64,000 nt of DNA. Origin: a bacterium (GTDB lineage: Archaea > Thermoproteota > Nitrososphaeria > Nitrososphaerales > Gagatemarchaeaceae). Under the pieces are notes generated by a model that had not been told where the DNA came from, ran no database searches, and was given only the letters and a program-made list of their open reading frames with translations. The stretch lies in NCBI GenBank assembly GCA_027310575.1, contig DAIDAO010000017.1, forward strand, positions 37,128-101,127, written 5' to 3'. Positions within the stretch are counted from its first letter, which is position 1; each line of letters opens with the position of its first letter. The translations under genes and the position numbers were made by a program. Positions 49,205 through 57,988 of the stretch are shown piece after piece.

Positions 49205-50299
49205 GTGCCGAAGGGCCTCGCCGGCGTTTCCGTCACAGACACCAGAATCTCGAAGAGCGCCAGCGACGGGTCACTGGTCTACAGGGGGTACCCCATCGCC
49301 GAGCTCGCAGCGAACGCGGGCTTCGAGGAGACTGCGTATCTTGTGCTCAAGGGCAAGCTCCCCACCAAGACCGAGCTAGGCGCGTTCACGAAGGGGCTTC
49401 GAAGCAGGCTCGACGTCGACCGGAAGGTCTTCGACATAATGCGGGACCTTGGCAAAGAGGCCCACCCCATCGACGTGATCAGGACGTCAGCTTCCGCCCT
49501 CGGGAGCATCGACCAAGAAGAGAGCGTCGAGGGGAAGGAGATGTCGCTGGAGGCCAAGATGTCGGTGCTGGCTGCGAATTGCCTCAGGGTCCCGAGAGGT
49601 GAGGACCCCAGGAGGCCCAAGGAAGAGCTCGGCTTCTCGGATAACCTCCTCCAGATGCTCACCACAAGGAAGGCGGACGAATATGAACGGTGGGTCTTCG
49701 AAAGGGTCCTGATCTTCTACATGGAGCACGACATGAACGCTTCTTCGTTCACTGTGAGGGTCGTAGCATCCACCCTCGCGGACCCGTACGCCGCTGCCGC
49801 AGCCGGGCTGGCTTCGCTGAAGGGGCCGTTGCACGGCGGGGCGAACGAAGAAGCGATGAAGATGTTCCTGGAAGTGAAGGACCCTGCGAAGGCGCAGGAG
49901 TTCCTTCAGTCTGCTTTCAAGCAGGGGAGGAAGGTCATGGGCTTCGGGCACAGGGTCTACAAGCAGTTCGACCCCAGAGCGAGGCTCTGCAAGGAGTATC
50001 TCAGGGAGATGCTGAAGAAGCGCAGGGGGGACGACTCCCTGTACAGGCTGTGCGACGGGATAGAGAAGGGGATGTGGGAGGCGAAGAAGATCCCCCCCAA
50101 CCTCGACTACTACGCTGCACCCATCTTCTACCTCCTCGGGATAGACGTCCCGCTGTACACCCCGATCTTCGCTGCCAGCAGGGTCTTCGGGTGGATGGCT
50201 CACTATAACGAGCAGGTCGAGGAGAACAAGCTGATCCGGCCTGACGCGATCTACGTCGGGCCAGCCGGGCTGAAGTACGAGCCGATCGAGAGTCGGTAG
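49205..50299 (+). CDS. prpC: Citrate synthase / 2-methylcitrate synthase
   Basis: 364 residues. Active-site residues sit in GPLHGGANEEAM, GFGHRVYK and the terminal ASRVFGWMAHYNEQ block. Proteins of this short (type II-like) archaeal and Gram-positive form often use both acetyl-CoA and propionyl-CoA. The neighbouring PrpB-like gene favours methylcitrate synthase, but a general TCA-cycle citrate synthase is an equal possibility. GTG 49205 is preceded by GTAAGG, a plausible ribosome-binding stretch. Confidence 0.88.
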   Translation: MPKGLAGVSVTDTRISKSASDGSLVYRGYPIAELAANAGFEETAYLVLKGKLPTKTELGAFTKGLRSRLDVDRKVFDIMRDLGKEAHPIDVIRTSASALGSIDQEESVEGKEMSLEAKMSVLAANCLRVPRGEDPRRPKEELGFSDNLLQMLTTRKADEYERWVFERVLIFYMEHDMNASSFTVRVVASTLADPYAAAAAGLASLKGPLHGGANEEAMKMFLEVKDPAKAQEFLQSAFKQGRKVMGFGHRVYKQFDPRARLCKEYLREMLKKRRGDDSLYRLCDGIEKGMWEAKKIPPNLDYYAAPIFYLLGIDVPLYTPIFAASRVFGWMAHYNEQVEENKLIRPDAIYVGPAGLKYEPIESR

Positions 50300-50302
50300 C
50301 CG

Positions 50303-51211
50303 CTAGCGAGCGAGCCTCGCTGCCGCCCCTTCCAGGGTTATCTTCCCGTCCATCACCCGCAGCGCCAGCTCAGAAGCGCTGGAATCTGACAGCGTCGCCA
50401 ACCTTTCCATGGCAGTGCCTCGGGCAGTCTCGATTATCATTCCTCTGATGCTCTTGAGCCTCAGCGCAACGTCGCCTGCCGCGAAGCCGGAGCGCAGTCT
50501 TTCGATCGCCTCCTGCAGGCGGTCCACCCCGTCACCTGACAGTGCCGACACCTTGAGCACAGGAGGGGAGCGCGGGGCCCCCCGGAAGAGCGACAGCAGG
50601 CTGACCACCATGAGGTCCGCACCTTCGAGGTCGGACTTGTTCACCACGTAGACGTCCCCGACCTCCATCAGGCCCGCCTTGGACACTTGTATCTCGTCAC
50701 CGAGGCCTGGCATCAGGACCACGAGCACGGCGTGGGAGACGCCCACCACCTCGATGTCCGACTGCCCTATGCCAACCGTCTCCAGAAGGACGATGTCGAA
50801 CCCTGCGGCGTCCATGAGGCGTATGACCTGGGTCGTGGCCCTGGACAGGCCGCCCGACCACCCTCTCGACGCCATGCTCCGGATGAACACGCTTCTGTCC
50901 TCGGCGTGCCTGGTCATGCGGACCCTGTCCCCGAGCAGCGCGCCCCCGGTTATGGGGCTGGTCGGATCGATTGCGATGACGCCGACCCTGAATCCTTTCT
51001 GGCGGTAGGACCCAATCAGCCTGTCGACCAGGCTGCTCTTGCCCGTCCCGGGAGGCCCGGTCACGCCGACCACGAACGCGCGCCCCGGAGGCCCCACCTG
51101 GGCCAGCAGAGCGGCTGCCCTCGAGGGGTCGTTCTCCGCGAGGGTGATGGCCCTCGCCAGCGCCACCCTGTCCCCCTTCTTGACGGCCGAAGCGAGCTGT
51201 CTGAGCTGCAC
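50303..51211 (-). CDS. meaB: MeaB/ArgK-type GTPase, chaperone of B12-dependent mutases
   Basis: About 302 residues. Walker A GPPGTGKSS, AIDPTSPITGGALLGDRVRM, ETVGIGQSD and the NKSD guanine motif identify MeaB/ArgK. It loads and protects the adenosylcobalamin of acyl-CoA mutases; the mutase gene begins divergently 55 bases away. A GTG at 51232 is in frame, but the AATAAAAAA element at 51233-51245 would place transcription start near 51214, just before GTG 51211. Confidence 0.93.
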   Translation of the reverse strand: MQLRQLASAVKKGDRVALARAITLAENDPSRAAALLAQVGPPGRAFVVGVTGPPGTGKSSLVDRLIGSYRQKGFRVGVIAIDPTSPITGGALLGDRVRMTRHAEDRSVFIRSMASRGWSGGLSRATTQVIRLMDAAGFDIVLLETVGIGQSDIEVVGVSHAVLVVLMPGLGDEIQVSKAGLMEVGDVYVVNKSDLEGADLMVVSLLSLFRGAPRSPPVLKVSALSGDGVDRLQEAIERLRSGFAAGDVALRLKSIRGMIIETARGTAMERLATLSDSSASELALRVMDGKITLEGAAARLAR

Positions 51212-51235
51212 CGACTGCGCGGCCCGCTGCACCCT

Positions 51236-51265
51236 TTTTTATTGGTTGAAGGCATCGTTTATTTC
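51236..51265. promoter_or_regulatory. Divergent promoter region, meaB / acyl-CoA mutase
   Basis: CGTTTATTTC (51256-51265) is centred 26 bases before ATG 51287 on the plus strand. On the minus strand CCAATAAAAAA (51246-51236) is centred about 30 bases before GTG 51211. Confidence 0.6.
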
Positions 51266-51286
51266 CAGGCGAGGCCGGCGTCCGAC

Positions 51287-53047
51287 ATGTTGCTCAGGGG
51301 AAGCAGGGATTCATACTGGAAGAAGGCTGCGCGGGTGGCAGTCGAGAGGAGGGCGAAGGCCGGGACCCTCTACGACAGGAAGGCGGTCGAGAGCGTCCGC
51401 CGCGGGCTGAAGCAGTGGGAGGAGACGATCTACCGCGAGTGGAGCGAGAAGGCCCAGGGGACGCGTGCGGACTTCCAGACCGCCTCCGGGATACCGCTGA
51501 AGCCCGTCTACTCCCCGCTGGACGTCGCCGATGCCGATTATCCTGACCAGGGGTTCCCGGGGGTCTACCCCTACCTCAGGGGGGTCTACCCCAACATGTA
51601 CAGGGGGAGGCACTGGACCATGAGGATGTTCTCAGGGTTCGGGACCCCGGAGGACACCAACCGGAGGCTCAAGCTCCTGCTCAAGCATGGCGAGACAGGG
51701 CTCAGCGTCGCCTTCGACATGCCCACCCTATACGGCTACGACTGCGACCATCAGAAGGCGCACGGGGAGGTCGGGCGGTGCGGCGTCAACGTGTCTTCGC
51801 TGAAGGATATGGAGGTCATCTTCGACGGCATCCCCCTCGGGAAGGTGAGCACCTCGATGACGATCAACGCGCCGGCCACCGTCCTGACGTGCATGTACGC
51901 AGGGGTGGCGAGGAAGCAGGGGGTGCCCATGTCGAAGCTCAGGGGGACCGTCCAGGCGGACATGCTGAAGGAGTACATCGCACAGAAGGAGTGGGTCTAC
52001 CCGCCGGAGGCTCATCTGAGGCTGGTCAGGGACCTCATGGTCTTCTGCACGAAGGAGATGCCGCTCTGGAACTACATCAGCATCAGCGGATATCACATCC
52101 GCGAGGCCGGGTCCAGCGCAGTCCAGGAGCTGGCGTTCACCCTGGCAGACGGGTTCGGCTACGTCGAACTCGGACTCGAGGCCGGGCTGAAGGTGGAGCA
52201 GTTCGCCCCCAGGCTCAGCTTCTTCTTCAACTCGACCATGGACTTCTTCGAAGAGATCGCGAAGTTCAGGGCCGCGCGGAGGATCTGGGCCCGCGTTCTG
52301 AGCGAGAAGTACGGCGTCAAGGACAAGCGGAGCCTCCTGATGAGGTTCCACACACAGACCTCGGGGGCATCGCTCACATGGCAGCAGCCGATCAACAACG
52401 TCGTGAGGACCGCGATAGAAGCGCTCGCAGCCGTCCTCGGAGGGACCCAGTCCCTGCACACGAACTCGTTCGACGAGGCGTGGGCCCTTCCGACCGAGCA
52501 GGCTGCCGAGGTGGCCCTCAGGACACAGCAGATAATCGCGGAAGAGACGGGGGTGCCGAGCGTGATCGACCCGTTGGGCGGGTCGTACTACGTGGAGTGG
52601 CTGACGGAGCAGATGGAGGAGGAGGCGTACAAGTACTTCGACAGGATCGAGTCGGCAGGAGGGCTCCTGAAGGCGATCAAGACAGGCTTCCTGCAGAGGG
52701 AGATAGCGGAGAACTCCTACAGGCTGTCGAAGCGGGTCGAGGAGGGGAAGGACTCGGTCGTGGGCGTCAACAAGTACTCGAAGCAGGAGAAAGAGCCCAT
52801 CGACTTCCTGAAGATCGACTTCAAAGCCCAGAAGAGCCAGGTCCGGAGGCTGGCCGCGGTCAGGAGGACGAGGGACGAGCCCAAGGTGAAGGCGGCGCTC
52901 GCGAAGCTCCAGAAGGCGTTCGAAGACGAGGAAGCCAACTCGATCTACCCCATGCTCGACGCCGTGACGCACTACGCGACGCTGGGCGAGATAGTCGACG
53001 CCGGCAGGACAGTCTGGGGGACGTTCAAAGAGCCGATGCTCCTATAG
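51287..53047 (+). CDS. B12-dependent acyl-CoA mutase large subunit, isobutyryl-CoA-mutase-like signature
   Basis: 586 residues, no B12 domain. Overall methylmalonyl-CoA-mutase fold, but the two residues that read the substrate differ from the paralogue at 27733: Phe115 in [10 protein letters not shown] (Tyr in methylmalonyl mutase) and Gln233 in [11 protein letters not shown] (Arg). Phe/Gln is the isobutyryl-CoA mutase pair, as I recall it; Ala142 replaces the Asp of 2-hydroxyisobutyryl-CoA mutase. Probable substrate is a non-carboxylated acyl-CoA. MeaB, a B12 subunit and an acyl-CoA dehydrogenase flank it. An in-frame extension upstream runs through meaB and is not used. Confidence 0.88.
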   Translation: MLLRGSRDSYWKKAARVAVERRAKAGTLYDRKAVESVRRGLKQWEETIYREWSEKAQGTRADFQTASGIPLKPVYSPLDVADADYPDQGFPGVYPYLRGVYPNMYRGRHWTMRMFSGFGTPEDTNRRLKLLLKHGETGLSVAFDMPTLYGYDCDHQKAHGEVGRCGVNVSSLKDMEVIFDGIPLGKVSTSMTINAPATVLTCMYAGVARKQGVPMSKLRGTVQADMLKEYIAQKEWVYPPEAHLRLVRDLMVFCTKEMPLWNYISISGYHIREAGSSAVQELAFTLADGFGYVELGLEAGLKVEQFAPRLSFFFNSTMDFFEEIAKFRAARRIWARVLSEKYGVKDKRSLLMRFHTQTSGASLTWQQPINNVVRTAIEALAAVLGGTQSLHTNSFDEAWALPTEQAAEVALRTQQIIAEETGVPSVIDPLGGSYYVEWLTEQMEEEAYKYFDRIESAGGLLKAIKTGFLQREIAENSYRLSKRVEEGKDSVVGVNKYSKQEKEPIDFLKIDFKAQKSQVRRLAAVRRTRDEPKVKAALAKLQKAFEDEEANSIYPMLDAVTHYATLGEIVDAGRTVWGTFKEPMLL

Positions 53048-53155
53048 CGACGACATCCCCCTAGAGCTCTCTTAGCGGTCGCGCCTACGCTCCTTGCGAA
53101 TGTTCCGCCTGTTCTGGTTCCTAGGACTATCCGGGAGCGGGCCGTGGACTCTTCC

Positions 53156-53506
53156 ATGCGGAAGAGGAGGACCGTGTTCGCCGCTGCAGCGGTCGCAGGG
53201 GCAGTCTTCGTCCAGCTGGCTGTCGCGCAGGCCAGCGGGACCTCGCCATAGCAGCTCCTCGTGGGGGCGCTCGGCGGGGGAGCACCAACCGCAAACGGGA
53301 ACCGCGCGAGCGTCTGCTGCGGCGGCATCTCATGCTACGCGGGCCCAGCACAGCGCCCCCTCCCCTACTACTGCTGCTGGCTTCAGGGCCAGGGTGGGAT
53401 CCGGAGCGACATCGTAGCCCCCTGCGCGCTCCCTTCCGGCTGCTACTGCCAGCCTCCGTGCGTCGGCGTCTGCCCGATGAATGCGACCGCGGCGCCCACG
53501 GGTTAG
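53156..53506 (+). pseudogene. Cysteine-rich secreted protein interrupted by an in-frame TAG
   Basis: ATG 53156 opens a convincing signal peptide (MRKRRTVF...LAVAQA). After SGTSP a TAG stops the frame at 53249-53251. The same frame continues without break for 84 more codons to a TAG at 53504-53506, encoding ten cysteines in a CC, YYCCW, CYCQPPC pattern rich in Gly and Pro. The two parts make sense only together. It may be a recently broken gene, a read-through protein, or a sequence error. TAG is used as an ordinary stop elsewhere here, including at this gene's own end. The rest of 53048-53549 shows nothing I can support. Confidence 0.55.
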
Positions 53507-53549
53507 CCAGAAAGGTTTTGAAGGCCTCCGGCCCGCGCTCCCACTGGAA

Positions 53550-53981
53550 ATGGCGAAGAAGTCCGCCGCCATCCAGAAGCGCATCAGGATACTCGTCGCA
53601 AAGCCCGGGCTGGACGGCCACGACAGAGGGGTGCTCGTCCTCGCGAGAGCTTTCAGGGACGCTGGGATGGAAGTCATCTACAGCGGCCTCCTCCCGTCTC
53701 CGGAGCAGGTGGCTCAGATGGCCATCGACGAGGACGTCGACGTCGTCGCGCTCTCGCTGCTGAACGGGGCGCACATGACGGCGTTCCCCAAGGTGAAGAG
53801 GCTGTTGGGCAGGACGGGTGGAAAGGACATTGTGGTGGTGGGAGGAGGGATCATCCCGGAAGAGGACAAGCCGAAGCTCCTCAGGATGGGCATAACGGGC
53901 CTCTACGGCCCGGGGAGCTCTTTCGAAGAGATAATAGAGCACGTAAGAGGGAGAGTACGGAAAGAGAGATGGAAGGAGTAG
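53550..53981 (+). CDS. B12-binding subunit of acyl-CoA mutase
   Basis: 143 residues from ATG 53550. The cobalamin-binding DxHxxG motif is LDGHDRG (Asp22, His24, Gly27), followed by VALSLLNGAH and VVGGGIIPEED. It is the small subunit that carries adenosylcobalamin for split mutases. It lies 500 bases after the Phe/Gln mutase and 6 bases before the acyl-CoA dehydrogenase. It may also serve the methylmalonyl-CoA mutase at 27733, which has no partner of its own in view. Confidence 0.94.
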   Translation: MAKKSAAIQKRIRILVAKPGLDGHDRGVLVLARAFRDAGMEVIYSGLLPSPEQVAQMAIDEDVDVVALSLLNGAHMTAFPKVKRLLGRTGGKDIVVVGGGIIPEEDKPKLLRMGITGLYGPGSSFEEIIEHVRGRVRKERWKE

Positions 53982-53987
53982 GTTGAG

Positions 53988-55208
53988 ATGCTAGAGCAGA
54001 ACGAATTCATGAACCTGTCGAAGATGAACTTCGACATCTCCGAAGAGCAGGCGATGGTCCTTGAGCAGGTGGACAGGGCCTGCAGGGAGTTCCGTCCGAT
54101 CGAGGACAAGTGCTACCTCGAGCACAGGATCAACGACCAGGTCAGGCCTTTCTTCGCGAAGGCACACCTGCTCGGCCTCCCGACGTCCCGGAAGTACGGC
54201 GACGGCCAGGGGGCGGACATGATGACCTACGCGCTGGCTGTGGAGCGCATCGGGAGGGAGGGGACGGGGGTCAGGACGTTCTTCTCCGTCCACATGGCTC
54301 TCGGCCAGATGACCATCCAGCACTGGGGGACTGAAGAGCAGAAGGCGAAGTACCTCCCGCCAGCCACCAGAGGGGACGCAGTCCTGGCCTTCGGGCTGAC
54401 CGAGCCCAACGCAGGGAGCGATCCAGCCTCCCTGACCACCTACTTCGAGGAGAAGGGGGGGAAGTACTACCTCACCGGCCAGAAGATGTGGATATCCCTC
54501 GGCTCGACCGCCAAGTACATCCTGGTCTTCGCGTATCCGAAGGGGAAGAGGGAGGGGATGTGCGGCTTCATCATGGACACCTCCACCCCGGGCTACAAGG
54601 CAGAGATCATCCCGCACAAGCTGGGGCTCCCGACCGCAGACACGTCGACGGTCTACCTCGACAAGGCCGAGGTGGCCAAGGAGGACATGCTCGGGCCGCC
54701 TGGGAAGGGGATGTCGGTCGCCCTCTCCGGGCTGATGAACGGGAGGCTGAGCGTGGCCGCCGGGTGCGTGGGGGTGATACAGGACTGCCTCGACGAGGCA
54801 GTCAGGTACGCAGGCGTCAGGTTCCAGCACGGGAAGCTCATCGGGAAGCACCAGCTGGTCCAGAGGCACATAGGCCTGATGTCGATGAACCTCGACGCCG
54901 CGAAGCTCCTCCTGCTGAAGGCGGCGTTCATCAAGCAGAAGTACGAGGAAGACCCGAAGAACCGAGCGCTCATGGAGGCCACGGACCTCGCCTGCACGAA
55001 GGCGAAGTACTTCGCGGCGAACGCATCCTTCGACGCAGCGAACAGGGCGGTCCAGGTCTTCGGCGCGAACGGCTACTCCCTCGAGAACAGGCCGGCCAGG
55101 CACCTTGCAGACAGCAGGGTCACCATGATCTACGAGGGGGCGAACGAGATCTTGGAGCAGAAGATGGCTCTGGGCTCTCTTGGGAAGAGCTTCGAAGCCT
55201 ACTCGTAA
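53988..55208 (+). CDS. Acyl-CoA dehydrogenase
   Basis: 406 residues. AFGLTEPNAGSDPASL, the FAD/substrate region WISLGSTA and the catalytic base Glu383 in MIYEGANEI are standard. It oxidises a saturated acyl-CoA to the enoyl-CoA, passing electrons to an ETF not seen here. Placement 6 bases after the B12 subunit suggests it works on the mutase product, such as butyryl-CoA, or on a branched-chain acyl-CoA (inference). ATG 53988 used; in-frame ATG 54009 and 54024 also possible. Confidence 0.94.
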   Translation: MLEQNEFMNLSKMNFDISEEQAMVLEQVDRACREFRPIEDKCYLEHRINDQVRPFFAKAHLLGLPTSRKYGDGQGADMMTYALAVERIGREGTGVRTFFSVHMALGQMTIQHWGTEEQKAKYLPPATRGDAVLAFGLTEPNAGSDPASLTTYFEEKGGKYYLTGQKMWISLGSTAKYILVFAYPKGKREGMCGFIMDTSTPGYKAEIIPHKLGLPTADTSTVYLDKAEVAKEDMLGPPGKGMSVALSGLMNGRLSVAAGCVGVIQDCLDEAVRYAGVRFQHGKLIGKHQLVQRHIGLMSMNLDAAKLLLLKAAFIKQKYEEDPKNRALMEATDLACTKAKYFAANASFDAANRAVQVFGANGYSLENRPARHLADSRVTMIYEGANEILEQKMALGSLGKSFEAYS

Positions 55209-55226
55209 GTCCGGCGGTTTAGACGA

Positions 55227-55847
55227 TTGAGGGCTGGGAAGGTCGCAGTCGTGGCCGCCCTGCTCACCCTGATTGCCGTGTCCTCGTTCGCAGCGTACGA
55301 GCTCTACTTCGCCGGGGAGCCGACGAGGCTGGGCAGGATACTCCCGGATCTGACGCTCCAGACGATAGACCTCGAGGGCCTGAGGAACGACCAGCCCCTC
55401 TCGCTCGACTTCGTCAACTCCACCTTCGCGCCCCTCACGACCATCAACGAGGCACCCAACTCGACGACCCACGCGTGCACCTGCACGGGCCACATCTACT
55501 CGTTCGACCCCAGCACCGCAGGTTCAGGCGTGGCGCCCAGGGTCGTCGGCGGCAGCACCGCCAGGGTCCCGGCCGGAGGCAACGCGACCTTCGAACTGCA
55601 GGTCTCCAGAACATGGACTGCACCGATGAAGGTGAACGTGTCGGACTCGGAGACCCCCCAGGCGACGCCCAAGGCCCTGCGCATCACCCCGGGCGCTTCC
55701 CTGATACAGCCCAGCGGGTCGGCTTACAGCTTCCAGGTGACTGTGCAGGCGAGCCGGACGATCGCCGCCGGAGCCTACACCGTTGCGGTCACGGTCTCCG
55801 ACGGCCTGGTGCAGCAGACAGCCTATCTCTTCATCACCGTGGCGTGA
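55227..55847 (+). CDS. Membrane-anchored extracytoplasmic beta-domain protein, unknown function
   Basis: 206 residues, TTG start. One N-terminal helix (residues 5-25) acts as signal anchor; the rest is outside. The C-terminal half looks like an immunoglobulin-like or cohesin-like beta domain (NATFELQVSRTW, YSFQVTVQASRTI, YTVAVTVSDG). An exposed CTC cysteine pair sits in THACTCTGHIY. I recognise no family. It follows the acyl-CoA dehydrogenase by 18 bases but a shared function is not implied. Confidence 0.7.
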   Translation: MRAGKVAVVAALLTLIAVSSFAAYELYFAGEPTRLGRILPDLTLQTIDLEGLRNDQPLSLDFVNSTFAPLTTINEAPNSTTHACTCTGHIYSFDPSTAGSGVAPRVVGGSTARVPAGGNATFELQVSRTWTAPMKVNVSDSETPQATPKALRITPGASLIQPSGSAYSFQVTVQASRTIAAGAYTVAVTVSDGLVQQTAYLFITVA

Positions 55848-55905
55848 CGGGCAGGGAGCCTGCTCGCCATGGCGCAGAGGGTGAGCCCAGTCGGCCCGGA
55901 ACCGA

Positions 55906-56607
55906 TCATCCGTAGACCGCGCGCATCAGAAGAAAGAGCGCGACCGCCATCACGGTCGCGACCACGCCCTTCAGTATCGATTCGAGCCTGGATGCCACCT
56001 GAGACTCCGCCCCGACTGGGTCTTGCCTGAGGGCCTTGTACGGCCTTGACGCGCTGATCTCGATGTGCGCAGTGACGAACCCGAAGAGCCCTGCGGCAAG
56101 AGCGGCCGGGCTGAGCGCGCCGGTCTGGACCACGTAGCCCACGAGGACTGGGACGAACCCCCAGGACGAGGCGAACCAGAAGTCGGTGTGGAACCGGCCG
56201 GCGAAGAGCTCTAGGTTGTAAGAAAGGAGGAAGAAGAGCTCGACAGCGCCGAGGGGCAGGAGGAGCGGGGCGACCGTGAAGGCGAAGTAGAGGCCGATTG
56301 CGCAGGCAGGGACGAGCGCAGCGACCGCGAGGACGAGCAGCTGCCTGCCCGAGAGGAAGCTCCCCCAAGGCCTGTTCGGCGCCATGGCGTCGAGGGAGTG
56401 CGCCGACACGCCGACGGCGAGCAGGTAGGCCACGGCCATCCATGCCATCCTGTCAAAGTGGATTGAAGGCGCGAGCAGGGAGCCTATCAGCACGTAGCTT
56501 GCGTTCATAATCGAGTACGGGTAAAAGGAGAGGCCGACGAGCAGCCTGAACCTCCTCGGCCCGAACTTGGGGACGTACCATTCGTTTTCGCGGGTCTCCT
56601 GGGGCAA
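55906..56607 (-). CDS. UbiA-like polytopic membrane protein with degenerate motif
   Basis: 233 residues, about seven helices. The loop AHSLDAMAPNRPWGSFLS after the second helix resembles the first Asp-rich motif (NxxxDxxxD) of UbiA prenyltransferases, but one Asp is missing, and the second motif region reads EISASRPYKALRQD. It may be a prenyltransferase variant for quinone or lipid synthesis, or an inactive relative. A TATA-like CCAATAACCC lies 34 bases upstream of the start. Confidence 0.6.
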   Translation of the reverse strand: MPQETRENEWYVPKFGPRRFRLLVGLSFYPYSIMNASYVLIGSLLAPSIHFDRMAWMAVAYLLAVGVSAHSLDAMAPNRPWGSFLSGRQLLVLAVAALVPACAIGLYFAFTVAPLLLPLGAVELFFLLSYNLELFAGRFHTDFWFASSWGFVPVLVGYVVQTGALSPAALAAGLFGFVTAHIEISASRPYKALRQDPVGAESQVASRLESILKGVVATVMAVALFLLMRAVYG

Positions 56608-56739
56608 GTCCGACCGAACGCCGATGCGCTCCTTCCGGGTTATTGGCCGTTTCCCGCCAGCCAGGGCGCCGTGCCGGCGTGGTGGGCGAGAGGAAGCGCA
56701 TCCCGCTGCGGGTCCGGTCTGCGCCCGTCAGCCGCACGA

Positions 56740-56748
56740 CGTGTTTTA
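56740..56748 (+). promoter_or_regulatory. TATA-like element of the methyltransferase-ChrB-MFS operon
   Basis: CGTGTTTTA; predicted start near 56770, upstream of GTG 56800. Confidence 0.4.
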
Positions 56749-56799
56749 GAACAGCCAGTCCCACTCGGGTCCCAGGCGGAACCAGGGGAGGAGTGGCAG

Positions 56800-57486
56800 G
56801 TGCAAAGAACCGCGCTCAGGCTCTTCGGAGGGCTCGCGAAGACTTACGACTCGGTCGTCGACCTCGCGACGCTGTATCAGGACAGGCGCTGGAAGCGCTG
56901 GGTGACAGAGCGGCTCGACAGGGCTGCTGGCGAGGTTCTCGACGTGGGATGCGGCACGCTGCTGCTGGAGGAGCGCTTCGCCGGCTCCGGCCGCGTCTTC
57001 GTAGGGGTCGACCTTTCCGCTGACATGGTGAGGGCAGGACATGCGAAGAGGCTCCCGAACGTCATCTTGGAACTGAACGGAGACGCCGAGGCCCTCCCTT
57101 TCCCTGACGGGAGGTTCCGGACGGTCGTGAGCTGCTACGTGCCCAAGTATGTCGACATGGGCAGGTTCACGAGTGAAATAGCGCGCGTGTCCAAGCCTCA
57201 GGCGCAGGTGCTACTCTACGACTTTGCGAGGCCGAGGGGCATCCTCGCGCCATTCCTGGAGGTCTACATCCAGGGATGCCTCCGCATCGTCGGCTTCCTC
57301 CTGGGGCTCGCAGGGCGGGGTCCCGCCTTCGCGTTCGACAGGCTGCCAGGGATCGTGGAAGGGGCGACATGGGACGACGCTGTAGTCGGGGCGATGGAAG
57401 GGAAGGGGTTCGAGACCGTTTCGGCCGAGCGCCTCACAGGCGGAGTCGTCTTCGCGTACCATGGCCGCAGAGGGGGCAGACCTTAG
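56800..57486 (+). CDS. Class I SAM-dependent methyltransferase (UbiE/MenG-like)
   Basis: 228 residues from GTG 56800, preceded by GGGGAGGAG, a plausible ribosome-binding site. SAM motif LDVGCGTLLLEERF, FVGVDLSADMV and GDAEALPFPDG are typical of the UbiE-like group, which methylates quinones or small molecules. The neighbouring UbiA-like protein hints at quinone synthesis, but the downstream overlap is with a ChrB-like gene. Earlier in-frame starts lie before the predicted transcript start. Confidence 0.85.
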   Translation: MQRTALRLFGGLAKTYDSVVDLATLYQDRRWKRWVTERLDRAAGEVLDVGCGTLLLEERFAGSGRVFVGVDLSADMVRAGHAKRLPNVILELNGDAEALPFPDGRFRTVVSCYVPKYVDMGRFTSEIARVSKPQAQVLLYDFARPRGILAPFLEVYIQGCLRIVGFLLGLAGRGPAFAFDRLPGIVEGATWDDAVVGAMEGKGFETVSAERLTGGVVFAYHGRRGGRP

Positions 57487-57988
57487 ATACCGGGGAGGGG
57501 CACACGTCTGTCCCTTGAAGTGGGTGACGAGGGAGAGGGCGAAGGTGGACAGGATCGCGTGCCCATGGCTGATCAAGAGGTTCGTCGACCCTGGGGCCGA
57601 GTTCGTCTTCGTGCCTGCGGAGAAGGTGATGGCGACGGCGAAGGAACAGGGGGCGACCCCCTTCGATGCGCCAGGCGCGGAGCTGACGCACTACAAGGAA
57701 GGGGGAAGGGACTACGTCAGCTTCGACGCGATTGTCAAGAAGTACGGCCTGAAAGATCCGGCCCTGATCGAGCTCGCACACATAGTCCGAGGCGCTGATG
57801 CCAGGATTCCAGACACACCGCCCGAGTCAGCGGGGCTCGAGGCCGCAGCTGCGGGATTCCGGGCGGTCTCAAGGGACGACTTTGAGAACATGAAGATCCA
57901 GTTCCCGCTCTACGACGCCCTCTACGAGTACTGCAAGGACAGGCTCGCCGGGACGCTCAGGCTGGAACACTCGAAGCCGACAAGTTGA
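57461..57988 (+). CDS. ChrB-domain protein (chromate resistance family)
   Basis: 175 residues. KWVTRERAKVDRIACPWLIKRF is the hallmark N-terminus of the ChrB C-terminal domain family, followed by ELAHIVRGADAR. Members are associated with chromate resistance or rhodanese-like proteins; some act as regulators. No ChrA transporter is present; the next gene is an MFS transporter, overlapping by 4 bases. ATG 57461 overlaps the methyltransferase by 26 bases. Confidence 0.83.
   Translation: MAAEGADLRYRGGAHVCPLKWVTRERAKVDRIACPWLIKRFVDPGAEFVFVPAEKVMATAKEQGATPFDAPGAELTHYKEGGRDYVSFDAIVKKYGLKDPALIELAHIVRGADARIPDTPPESAGLEAAAAGFRAVSRDDFENMKIQFPLYDALYEYCKDRLAGTLRLEHSKPTS

Noticed and set aside
50687..53047. 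786-residue mutase with a 200-residue N-terminal extension
   Set aside because: The extension is the reverse of meaB; a TATA-like element sits exactly 26 bases before ATG 51287.
53156..53506. Pyrrolysine as the reading of the internal TAG
   Set aside because: TAG ends several real genes here, including this one; no pyl genes are in the window. Kept only as one of several possibilities.
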